Source of the DNA: Clostridium thailandense
GTDB lineage: Bacteria > Bacillota > Clostridia > Clostridiales > Clostridiaceae
DNA: 64,000 nt
NCBI RefSeq assembly: GCF_019207025.1
Contig: NZ_JAEEGC010000035.1
Span: 1-64,000 of the forward strand
Direction: 5' to 3'
The notes under the pieces are model-generated. The model saw only the letters and a list, made by a program, of their open reading frames with translations, ran no database searches and was not told the DNA's origin. Made by a program: the position numbers and the translations under genes. This document shows, one piece after another, positions 45,995 to 53,277 of this stretch. Each line of letters begins with the position of its first letter. Within the stretch, counting starts at the first letter, position 1.

Positions 45995-46162
45995 ATGAAA
46001 AATATCATTGGAAAGGGAATAAGCGGAAAATATTATTTTTATTTTAGCTGGGGCTACTTTTATTTTAGCGCTGGTTACTTGTTCTGCAAAATATTAGTTC
46101 CAATTTTCAATGAGTTTAATAAATCGAAATTTAATATGTGTAGAAATATTCTATACGTATAA
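45995..46162 (+). CDS. Aromatic-rich small protein, copy 1
   Basis: 55 residues starting MKNIIGKGISGKYYFYF and continuing with SWGYFYFSAGYLFCK and FNEFNKSKF. It has its own promoter, a GGGGGAT ribosome site eight bases before the ATG, and a strong terminator 20 bases after the stop. It aligns along its length with the ORF at 48741-48920, with two single-codon gaps that keep frame. The +1 frame of the middle encodes a hydrophobic run (IIFILAGATFILALV), so the coding frame needs proof. No known family. Possibilities include a small membrane-active peptide or an RNA with incidental coding. Confidence 0.5.
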   Translation: MKNIIGKGISGKYYFYFSWGYFYFSAGYLFCKILVPIFNEFNKSKFNMCRNILYV

Positions 46163-46182
46163 GGTTATAAATTTCATTTACA

Positions 46183-46213
46183 AAATAAGACTCATTAGAG
46201 TCTTATTTTTTTA
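46183..46213 (+). terminator. Strong terminator of small ORF copy 1
   Basis: Perfect 11-bp stem AAATAAGACTC/GAGTCTTATTT with a four-base loop and a run of T. It makes the small gene monocistronic and separates it from the kinase-like gene. The gap 46214-46384 has no other feature I can support. Confidence 0.9.
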
Positions 46214-46384
46214 TACAATATTATCCATTCTGATTTGTAGCTGCAGTAAGAACTCTATAGCGCGCAAAAGAGTTTTTAACTATATAAATCATATGTATTT
46301 CGTATACGATATTATAAATAATTAGGTATTATATAAAACTAAAAAATAATTTTAATTTATTAAAAAATTAAGGAGATGAAAAGC

Positions 46385-46852
46385 ATGAATAAAAATATAA
46401 TTTTAATAGGTAGTCCTGATTCTCACAAGGCTATTATAGGTAAAACTTTATCTAAAAGATTAGGATTAAAGTTTATTGATATGGATCAACATGTAATAAA
46501 TAAAGATAGCAAATTTTCACCTGTTGAAATTTCAACGGCAGAATCAATTGAAAAATTAGTTAAGGGTAAATCATTAGTAATTTCTGCTGAAACAGATTTT
46601 ATAAAAAATAATTTAAGTATAAAAGAATTAAGAGAAAATGGAGTTATAATTTTTATAGATAAATCTGTAGAAAATATTGTAGAAGATGAGAAACTGACCA
46701 ACGATAGTAGACTTTCAAAAGATGAAGGCGGTAAACTTCGCGAACATTTTTCTGAGGAATATAAATTTTGTAGAAAATGTTGTGATTTACATTTAACTAA
46801 TAATAATAATGTCGATGAAATTGTATACTATATTTCATCTATTTGTTCTTAA
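46385..46852 (+). CDS. Shikimate-kinase-like pseudoenzyme
   Basis: 155 residues, clearly homologous to the AroK encoded at 47165. IILIGSPDSHKAIIGKTLSKRLGLKFIDMDQHV aligns with IVLIGMPGSGKTTIGQLLAK. The catalytic features are gone: the P-loop reads GSPDSHKAIIG instead of GMPGSGKTTIG, the GGG shikimate-binding turn reads ETDF, the FRxxE helix is deleted, and the RPLL lid motif is altered to DSRLS. The frame is intact with a good AGGAG site nine bases before ATG 46385. It may be a regulatory or decoy homologue, or a gene decaying without stops. Confidence 0.75.
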   Translation: MNKNIILIGSPDSHKAIIGKTLSKRLGLKFIDMDQHVINKDSKFSPVEISTAESIEKLVKGKSLVISAETDFIKNNLSIKELRENGVIIFIDKSVENIVEDEKLTNDSRLSKDEGGKLREHFSEEYKFCRKCCDLHLTNNNNVDEIVYYISSICS

Positions 46853-46968
46853 TTTTTAGTATATTTAATAATTGATGTTATTTTGCAACTTTATCATTAT
46901 ATATTGATAAGAGAAATAGATGGATGATAATTTAAAAAATGGATATATTAGTACTCCAATAAAAAATA

Positions 46969-47008
46969 GCTTGAGTTAAAAGCTTTAAAACTCAAGCCAT
47001 TTTTTTAT
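46969..47008 (+). terminator. Terminator of the kinase-like gene
   Basis: Stem GCTTGAGTT/AACTCAAGC around AAAAGCTTTAA followed by CATTTTTTTATT. Located 115 bases after the stop, on the plus strand. Confidence 0.85.
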
Positions 47009-47068
47009 TATTTTTTATAAAATAAGTGGTTATGAATATAACTGATTGTTAATATATAACGTAGATAA

Positions 47069-47101
47069 AACCATTAGATATGATTTAATTATCTAATGGT
47101 T
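47069..47101 (-). terminator. Terminator of the aroE-aroK transcript
   Basis: Perfect 12-bp arms AACCATTAGATA/TATCTAATGGTT with a nine-base loop. On the minus strand it is followed by TTATCTACG, a modest U-tract. It closes the aroE-aroK operon about 65 bases beyond the aroK stop; the remaining gap is empty. Confidence 0.65.
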
Positions 47102-47164
47102 TTGCTTAATTTTTTGACACAAAATATCCGCTGCATCATTGACTTGTTATTTTCATTTAGATGA

Positions 47165-47710
47165 CTAACTTAGAGATATGGAAGTTGAAAAAGCACAATT
47201 TGATATATCTATATTTGATACTTTTATTATTTCATCGATAGCGTCATCAATATTACGGTTGTTTATTATTTGAAAATCACAATAATTTTTGTATAATTCA
47301 TATCTTTCATCAAGAAGCTCGTATATTTTATGAACACCTTGTTTCAATAAAGGTCTATTTGAAGTTTTAAGGTCTGTTATAATATTTTCTACAGGTCTAT
47401 CTAAGAATATTATATTTCCGGTTTTTCTTAAAGCCTTTATGTTATCAGGATTTTTAATTACTCCGCCACCTGTAGATATTACCAGTCCATTTTTTTTACT
47501 TAAACTAGTAACTGCTTCACTTTCAAGTTTTCTGAAATATGGTTCGCCCTTCTCAAATATTTCAGGAACAGTTTTTCCAGCACATTCTTCTATATAACAA
47601 TCTACATCTATAAAGCCAATATTTAAAGTTTTAGCTAACAATTGACCAATAGTTGTTTTGCCAGAACCTGGCATTCCAATTAAAACTATATTTCTATCCA
47701 AATTACACAT
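47165..47710 (-). CDS. aroK: Shikimate kinase
   Basis: 181 residues, ATP-dependent 3-phosphorylation of shikimate in the chorismate pathway. It has Walker A GMPGSGKTTIG (about 12-22), Asp in FIDVDCYIE, FRKLESEAV, the GGG turn STGGGVI, and the lid Arg in SNRPLL. All active-site elements are intact, unlike the homologue at 46385. SD AGGTGG; 17 bases after aroE. Confidence 0.93.
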   Translation of the reverse strand: MCNLDRNIVLIGMPGSGKTTIGQLLAKTLNIGFIDVDCYIEECAGKTVPEIFEKGEPYFRKLESEAVTSLSKKNGLVISTGGGVIKNPDNIKALRKTGNIIFLDRPVENIITDLKTSNRPLLKQGVHKIYELLDERYELYKNYCDFQIINNRNIDDAIDEIIKVSNIDISNCAFSTSISLS

Positions 47711-47727
47711 TATAATACCACCTAACT

Positions 47728-48534
47728 TTAATTTATTTTAATTTCATCATATATTTCATCAGCTAATTCATTTGGAATTTTTATTCCTCGCCAAATTTCC
47801 TGCGAAGCAACTGCTTGAGCAACTAGCATATATAAACCATTTACAGCTCTAAGGCCCATTTGCTTAGCTTGTTGTAAAAAAACTGTTTCAGAAGGATTAT
47901 ATATTAGATCTATTGCTGTGCTGAATTTGCTTAGAATATGAGTATCTACAGGACAATTATACATGTCAGGATACATACCACAAGGAGTACAATTTATAAT
48001 TAAATCCTGGTTTTTTAATTTTTCTATTTCACTGTAGGATATTATTTTTAAATTACTAATATTACAATGGGTTTTAGGAGTTCGACTTACAAATATAATA
48101 TCGTTGATATTATTATCCATAAGATACTGAACTACAGCTTTAGATGCCCCGCCAGTACCTAATATTACAGCATTTTTATTTTCGATATTTACATTTGCCT
48201 TTTTTAAACTTGCACCAAATCCATTGTAATCTGTATTATATCCTGTTAAAATTCCATTATTAAAACTTATTGTGTTAACTGCACCGATTTTTTCAGCTTC
48301 ATGAGAAAGCTTATCAAGATATTGAATCACATCGACTTTATAGGGAATTGTTACGTTGACACCCATACACCCTAAGGCTTTCAAGCCGTCAATTGATGTT
48401 TTTAAGTCTGATTGCTTTAACTCAAATAAATTATACACTGCATTAGAATTAGTATTTTTTAATATTAGGCTGTGCAACTTGGGTGAAAAGCTATGTCCTA
48501 GTTTCAGCCCTATAAGTCCATAGAAATTACTCAT
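47728..48534 (-). CDS. aroE: Biosynthetic shikimate dehydrogenase
   Basis: 268 residues of standard AroE. It has SFSPKLHS, catalytic Lys in NVTIPYKVD, Asp in GYNTDYNGF, the nucleotide loop GTGGASKAV and the NINCTPCGMYP motif. It reduces 3-dehydroshikimate to shikimate, probably with NADPH. Short and conventional compared with the two YdiB-like copies, and in one transcript with aroK, so this is the anabolic enzyme. Confidence 0.92.
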   Translation of the reverse strand: MSNFYGLIGLKLGHSFSPKLHSLILKNTNSNAVYNLFELKQSDLKTSIDGLKALGCMGVNVTIPYKVDVIQYLDKLSHEAEKIGAVNTISFNNGILTGYNTDYNGFGASLKKANVNIENKNAVILGTGGASKAVVQYLMDNNINDIIFVSRTPKTHCNISNLKIISYSEIEKLKNQDLIINCTPCGMYPDMYNCPVDTHILSKFSTAIDLIYNPSETVFLQQAKQMGLRAVNGLYMLVAQAVASQEIWRGIKIPNELADEIYDEIKIN

Positions 48535-48692
48535 ATTTATATATTAACCTCCTTATATCAAGTTAATGTTTTAAGGTCATAGAAACTTAGTACTAAGTGT
48601 GTTCAAAGAGTATATATACTGAAATAATTGCACTATATAAGCACTATTATTTGATTTTAAACAGAATGCTAAATTATTTTAGTAAAAAGATA

Positions 48693-48720
48693 TAAAAAAA
48701 TAAGGCCCTTAATGAGCCTT
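48693..48720 (-). terminator. Terminator of small ORF copy 2
   Basis: On the minus strand: AAGGC-TCATTAAGG-GCCTT followed by ATTTTTTT, 20 bases after the stop of the small ORF. It mirrors the arrangement of copy 1. The gap 48535-48692 between it and aroE holds no other feature seen. Confidence 0.75.
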
Positions 48721-48740
48721 GTTAACTAAATTAAATATAT

Positions 48741-48920
48741 CTATGCTAATTGCACACTAAGGTTACCTTTAGAAATATATTTATATTTATTAAACTCATT
48801 AGAAAAAGCAGTAAGTATTTTTTTGCAATAAAAGTAGCTAGCGCTAAAATAAAAATAGCCCCAGTTAAAAAAGTAAAAATAAAAATTTTCGCTTATTCCT
48901 TTTCTAATGATATTATTCAT
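48741..48920 (-). CDS. Aromatic-rich small protein, copy 2
   Basis: 59 residues beginning MNNIIRKGISENFYFYFF and continuing NWGYFYFSASYFYCKK and NEFNKYKY. About half the positions match copy 1 (45995). The ribosome site is AGGAGGA with a seven-base spacer, stronger than in copy 1. As in copy 1, the +1 frame spells a hydrophobic helix (TGAIFILALATFIAKK). Own promoter with a perfect 12-bp operator-like dyad, own terminator. Unknown function; coding status likely but unproven. Confidence 0.55.
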   Translation of the reverse strand: MNNIIRKGISENFYFYFFNWGYFYFSASYFYCKKILTAFSNEFNKYKYISKGNLSVQLA

Positions 48921-48971
48921 CGATTTTTCCTCCTAATATGATATTTAAAAAAGTTTTGGATAATTTTCTGT

Positions 48972-49027
48972 TTGGTATAATGGATTTGTATTTAAAACCA
49001 TTATACCAACTTTATATTTTATGTCAA
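48972..49027 (-). promoter_or_regulatory. Promoter and operator-like dyad of small ORF copy 2
   Basis: Minus strand: TTGACA (49022-49027), 16-bp spacer, TATAAT (49000-49005). A perfect inverted repeat, TTGGTATAATGG / CCATTATACCAA (48972-48983 and 48998-49009, 14-base spacer), covers the -10 and the first transcribed bases. It is suited to a dimeric repressor or to a 5' hairpin in the RNA. Confidence 0.75.
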
Positions 49028-49225
49028 TAAAGAAAAGATATATATAATTTTTATAAGTTTCTTATAATATCAATGTTTTAATAGAGTTTATAAAATAGTG
49101 AATAAAAAATATTTTGCAATTTATATAATGCAATAAATTAGTTAATTTATTATACTGTAAAGCTTGCATTAAATAGATATGTATTTCTTTATATATACTA
49201 AAGTAAGTTATTTGATGCAAAGTAG

Positions 49226-49244
49226 TAGTAACTAATTAGTAACT
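49226..49244. promoter_or_regulatory. Direct repeat before nitroreductase
   Basis: AGTAACT-AATT-AGTAACT, which also contains the palindrome ACTAATTAGT, 140 bases before the nitroreductase start. Operator-like, binder unknown. The remaining 49028-49385 is AT-rich with no gene. Confidence 0.4.
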
Positions 49245-49385
49245 TAAGTACTAAAAAGTGCTTTCTTGAATAGAATTTTCATGTAAATCTATAATATTCA
49301 TATGAAGAAATTTTAATAAATATTTTATATTCAATCTTAGAAGTGTTTATATGTTTGAGGTACGAGTTTTAGGAGGTGTAAAGTA

Positions 49386-49958
49386 ATGATAAAAGATTTA
49401 ATATTAAAAAACAGAAGCTATAGAAGATTTTATCAGGATACTAATATAAGTTTAGAAGAGTTAAAGGAACTTATAGATCTTGCTAGGTTATCCTCTTCAG
49501 GAACTAATAAGCAGTCGCTTAAGTATATTCTGTCTAATGATTATGAAAAAAATGAAAAAGTATTTAAACAGCTTGGATGGGCTGGATATTTAAAAGACTG
49601 GAAAGGACCTGAAGAAGGAGAGAGGCCGAGTGCTTATATAATTATGCTCAATGATTTAAGTATTAGTCGAAATTACTTTTGGGATCATGGAATAGCAGCT
49701 CAAAGCATCCTTTTGGGGGCTACAGAAAAAGGACTAGGAGGATGCATGTTTGGTAATGTTAATAAAGAAAAATTAGCAGAAGAATTGCATATTGGCGATA
49801 ATTATGAAATTATTATGGTAATTGCTTTGGGAAAAACAAAGGAAAATGTAGTATTGGAAGAACTACCACCCTCTGGTGATATTAAATATTGGAGAGATGA
49901 AAATTCTGTTCATCATGTTCCTAAAAGAGCACTAGAAGATATTATTTTAGATATTTAG
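49386..49958 (+). CDS. Nitroreductase-family FMN protein
   Basis: 190 residues. It has the FMN-binding start KNRSYRRFYQD, LARLSSSGTNKQSLKYIL and the GGCMFGNVNKEKLAEEL region with IMVIALGK, all typical of NfsA/NfsB-like flavoproteins. It probably reduces nitro, quinone or enone compounds with NAD(P)H. SD TTAGGAGGTG. Likely the first of a short run with the next two genes. Confidence 0.85.
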   Translation: MIKDLILKNRSYRRFYQDTNISLEELKELIDLARLSSSGTNKQSLKYILSNDYEKNEKVFKQLGWAGYLKDWKGPEEGERPSAYIIMLNDLSISRNYFWDHGIAAQSILLGATEKGLGGCMFGNVNKEKLAEELHIGDNYEIIMVIALGKTKENVVLEELPPSGDIKYWRDENSVHHVPKRALEDIILDI

Positions 49959-50025
49959 TGTAAAATAATAAATTTCAATAAATAAACAAGGTATATAATT
50001 AATATGTGAAAAGGAGTGTTAAACA

Positions 50026-50403
50026 ATGAAATTCAAATTTGATCACAATAACATTAATGTATTAGATCTTGAGAAGAGTGTAAACTTTTATAAGGAGGCA
50101 TTAGGTTTTGAAGAAACTAGAAGATATCATGCACCAGATGGAAGTTTTACATTAGTTTTCTTAAAAGATGAAGGCAGTCAACATACTTTAGAGCTTACTT
50201 ATCTTACAGATAGAAAAGAACCTTATAACTTAGGTGATAACGAGATACACATGGCTGTCACTACAGACGAATTTGATAAGGCCTATGAGCACCATAAAAA
50301 TATGGGATGTATTTGTTATGAAAATAAAGGAATGGGACTTTATTTTATAGCAGACCCAGATGGATATTGGACAGAAATTCTGCCAAGAAAAAATGTAGTA
50401 TAA
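50026..50403 (+). CDS. VOC-superfamily protein, glyoxalase I-like
   Basis: 125 residues with two beta-alpha-beta-beta-beta modules. It has DHNNINVLDLEKSVNFYKEALGFEE, the central HTLELTYL Glu, and the final FIADPDGYWTEILPRK. The His and Glu positions of lactoylglutathione lyase are largely present. Could detoxify methylglyoxal or be another metal-dependent VOC enzyme. SD AAAGGAG. Confidence 0.85.
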   Translation: MKFKFDHNNINVLDLEKSVNFYKEALGFEETRRYHAPDGSFTLVFLKDEGSQHTLELTYLTDRKEPYNLGDNEIHMAVTTDEFDKAYEHHKNMGCICYENKGMGLYFIADPDGYWTEILPRKNVV

Positions 50404-50427
50404 ATAAGGCTTGAGGTGGATTGAATT

Positions 50428-51156
50428 TTGAATAGAGTTAAAATAAATTATTTGTATCATTCAGGATTTACAGTAGAAACAAAATCAAGTCTACTAGTTT
50501 TTGATTATTTTAAGGATAGCAGTGACAACAAAAAAAGAAGCTTAGAAAATGGAGTCATCACTGAGGATGTGTTAAAAACGGAAAAGAATATTTTGGTTTT
50601 TTCCACACATTCACACTATGATCATTTTAACCCTTCAATATTATCATGGAGTAAAGTAAATCCCAAAATTAAATATATTTTAAGTAGCGATATACAAAAA
50701 ACTGTGGATTTAGAATATTGTGTGCATATATCTGAGAATGAAAGTATAAGGATCCATAATGTAGATATAAAGGCTTATGGATCTACAGATGTTGGAATAT
50801 CCATGCTTGTAAATGTAGATGGAATTTCAATATTTCATGCAGGTGATTTAAATTGGTGGCATTGGAAAGATGAAAGCGATGAGGATAACTTAGCAATGGA
50901 AAAAGCCTTTAAGGAAAAGGTGGAGAAATTATCTAATGAAAAGATAGACATAGCATTTTTCCCTGTGGATAGCAGACTGGAAGAATACTATGATCTTGGA
51001 GGAGAGTATTTTATAAAAAAAGTAAAACCAAAACTTTTCGTTCCAATGCACTTTGCCGATAATCCTGAGATAACTAAGAAATTTAAGGAAAAGATAAAAA
51101 GTAGCTCTACAGACATTGTAGAAATATACAGCAGAGGACAGGAAATCTTATTTTAA
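50428..51156 (+). CDS. MBL-fold metallo-hydrolase
   Basis: 242 residues. The zinc motif is STHSHYDHF (HxHxDH). Further ligands are His in FHAGDLNWWHW (Asp and His) and the C-terminal PMHFADN. Resembles the L-ascorbate lactonase/UlaG-like branch of the beta-lactamase fold. Starts at TTG 50428 behind GAGGTGGA. It overlaps the convergent GNAT gene by nine bases at its end. Confidence 0.82.
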   Translation: MNRVKINYLYHSGFTVETKSSLLVFDYFKDSSDNKKRSLENGVITEDVLKTEKNILVFSTHSHYDHFNPSILSWSKVNPKIKYILSSDIQKTVDLEYCVHISENESIRIHNVDIKAYGSTDVGISMLVNVDGISIFHAGDLNWWHWKDESDEDNLAMEKAFKEKVEKLSNEKIDIAFFPVDSRLEEYYDLGGEYFIKKVKPKLFVPMHFADNPEITKKFKEKIKSSSTDIVEIYSRGQEILF

Positions 51157-51702
51157 ATAAGATTTCCATTCACTGCGAAGAATCCCATAAAGGTACATAT
51201 CGTGCCTTTTGCCATCTCTGTGAACAAATTCTCTATATATCCCTTCTCTCTTAAAGCCAAGGCTTTCATAAAGCTTTATAGCTGGTGTATTATAGGAAAG
51301 TACATTAAGCTGAATTCTATGCAAATTTAATTCTTCAAATCCAAAATCCATGGTAAGCGATAAAGACTCTTTTCCGAGTCCTTTCCCTTTAAAAGAGTCA
51401 TCTCCAATACCTATGTAGATAGTAGCAACACCATTATTCCATAATATATTTTCAAATCCTGTGACACCTATAAATTTATTTTCGGCTATAGTTCTAACTG
51501 CGAATATATATCTATCATTTGAAGTTCTTATAGCGGTAAGCATTGATAAAAGTTCTGATTGAGATTTAGGAAATGCTGCTACCATGTCATAATTTCTTAG
51601 AAAGTTTATATCATTATACCAATCTTCAAAGATATTTAAATCATTTTCCTTTAGTGATGTTAACCTTAGGTTATTTCCTTTAAGTAAATTACTTTTTAAC
51701 AT
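51148..51702 (-). CDS. RimJ/RimL-type GNAT acetyltransferase
   Basis: 184 residues. It begins with NLRLTSLKENDLNIFEDWYND, has the acetyl-CoA loop GIGDDSFKGKGLGKESL and the LNVLSYNTPAIKLYESLGFKREG block of the RimJ/RimL group. Acts on protein N-termini or small amines; target unknown. SD GAGGTGG. Convergent, overlapping the MBL gene. Confidence 0.85.
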   Translation of the reverse strand: MLKSNLLKGNNLRLTSLKENDLNIFEDWYNDINFLRNYDMVAAFPKSQSELLSMLTAIRTSNDRYIFAVRTIAENKFIGVTGFENILWNNGVATIYIGIGDDSFKGKGLGKESLSLTMDFGFEELNLHRIQLNVLSYNTPAIKLYESLGFKREGIYREFVHRDGKRHDMYLYGILRSEWKSYLK

Positions 51703-51731
51703 TTTTCCACCTCAACATTAAGTTTAAAACT

Positions 51732-51803
51732 TATATATACCCACTGACGACACTTAACTTATACTCCGGTATATGTTAAATGTCTAGTGTGGTTATCTAT
51801 ATT
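51732..51803. repeat. Diverged palindromic element
   Basis: Imperfect palindrome CCACTGACGACACTTAAC ... GTTAAATGTCTAGTGTGG around TTATACTCCGGTATAT. The ends match the ATAGATAACCACAC border of the element at 62831, and the arm matches the fragment at 1-40. It lies between divergent GNAT and nirJ1 genes, so here it cannot be a simple shared terminator. The rest of 51804-52020 has no gene. Confidence 0.65.
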
Positions 51804-52020
51804 TTTGATTTTTATACAAAGACTACTTTATTATAAACTATAATCTTCTAACAGTTCAATGTTGATAGTATATTAATATAGTAGTATAAAGCGGATACTT
51901 GTTGCTAGTCTGTATCAAAGTTATAATAAAAGAAAGGTTATTATATGAAATATACTTTTTATTTTTAGAATTTAAATATAGTATAATTAATACAATATAT
52001 TGCATAGAAAATATTTGTTT

Positions 52021-52080
52021 AGGAAAGGAGTTTCTATTGATATCATGAATAAAAGTATATGAATCAATAGAGAACTAATT
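52021..52080 (+). promoter_or_regulatory. nirJ1 leader hairpin separating SD from start
   Basis: A strong AGGAAAGGAG (52021-52030) lies 51 bases before the nirJ1 ATG. Between them are perfect 8-bp arms CTATTGAT/ATCAATAG (52034-52041, 52063-52070). Folding would bring the ribosome site to about 13 bases from the ATG. The loop holds a possible five-codon uORF (ATG 52045, MNKSI). Confidence 0.5.
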
Positions 52081-53244
52081 ATGATAAGTGTTACAAAATT
52101 ATTATGTAATTCTCAAAATTTTGGAGACAAACTACGTTATGTTAAAGGAGCAGCGGAAGAAAAACATGGTGTTAGTCCAGGTAGAGGTCCAGTGGTTGTA
52201 TGGAATTGTACAAAAACTTGTAATTTAAAATGTGTACATTGTTATGCAAATTCAGATTGTAATAAATACGAAGGAGAATTAAGTTTAACAGAAGCTAAAA
52301 GCTTTATTAATGATTTAGGTGAATTTAGAGTTCCAGTTATACTTTTTTCCGGAGGTGAACCACTTCTTAGAAATGATATATTTGAACTTATCGAACATTC
52401 AAGTAAAAATAGCATAAGAAGTACTATTTCTACGAATGGCACTCTAATAGATAAAGAGGTAAGCGAAAGTTTAAAAAAGTTAAATGTAGGATATGTTGGA
52501 GTAAGCTTAGATGGAATTGGATCAAGGCATGATGAATTCAGAAAAACAAAAGGAAGCTTTGATAAGGCATTAAGAGGAATCAGAAATTGCTTAGAAATAA
52601 ACCAGAAGGTTGGACTAAGGTTTACGATAAATCAATATAATTATGATCAACTAGAAGATATATTTAGGCTTATTAAGGAAGAAAGAATACCAAGGGTGTG
52701 CTTTTATCATCTTGTTTACTCGGGAAGAGGAAGTGAAATGATGAAAGCAGACATATCAAAAGATGAGGCAAGGTCTGCAATGGATTTAATAATCGAAAAG
52801 ACAATGGAACTTGGGAAAGACTACGAGATTTTAACTGTGGACAACCATGCAGATTCGGTATATATATATTTGCAAATGCAAAAAAGGAATCCAAAGCTTG
52901 CTGAAAAAGTATGGGATTTAATCAGCAAAAATGGAGGAAATAGATCTGGAATGGCTTTTGGCAATGTAGATTACTATGGCGAGGTTCATCCTGACCAATT
53001 TACATGGCAGTATACCTTCGGAAATGTTAAATATGAAAAATTTAGTAATATATGGAAGGATAGCGGTGATTCTATACTTGAAGGGCTAAGGAATAGGAAA
53101 ACATTGTTAAAAGGAAGATGCAGCAGATGCAAATGGATTTCTGTGTGTAATGGGAATTTTAGGACACGAGCAGAAGCAGTTAGTGGAGATTTTTGGGATT
53201 CAGACCCAGCTTGTTATTTAACAGATACAGAAATAGGGATATAA
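52081..53244 (+). CDS. nirJ1: Radical SAM haem-pathway protein NirJ1/AhbC-like
   Basis: 387 residues. The radical SAM cluster CNLKCVHC (about 43-50) follows GRGPVVVWNCTKTC. The barrel has FSGGEPLLRND and GVSLDG, and a C-terminal SPASM cysteine cluster contains GRCSRCKWISVCNGNFRTRAEA. Homologues remove acetyl side chains from didecarboxysiroheme or act in haem d1/haem synthesis. Grouping with a second NirJ and two siroheme decarboxylase subunits supports alternative haem synthesis. Which of the two radical reactions this one does cannot be settled here. Confidence 0.85.
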   Translation: MISVTKLLCNSQNFGDKLRYVKGAAEEKHGVSPGRGPVVVWNCTKTCNLKCVHCYANSDCNKYEGELSLTEAKSFINDLGEFRVPVILFSGGEPLLRNDIFELIEHSSKNSIRSTISTNGTLIDKEVSESLKKLNVGYVGVSLDGIGSRHDEFRKTKGSFDKALRGIRNCLEINQKVGLRFTINQYNYDQLEDIFRLIKEERIPRVCFYHLVYSGRGSEMMKADISKDEARSAMDLIIEKTMELGKDYEILTVDNHADSVYIYLQMQKRNPKLAEKVWDLISKNGGNRSGMAFGNVDYYGEVHPDQFTWQYTFGNVKYEKFSNIWKDSGDSILEGLRNRKTLLKGRCSRCKWISVCNGNFRTRAEAVSGDFWDSDPACYLTDTEIGI

Positions 53245-53277
53245 TATGAGATTAAGCAAAATTAAGGAGGACAGCAA

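Noticed and set aside
46110-46325. Plus-strand reading frame overlapping the end of small ORF copy 1
   Set aside because: It runs through a strong terminator, has no ribosome site, and is the +1 frame of the small ORF tail.
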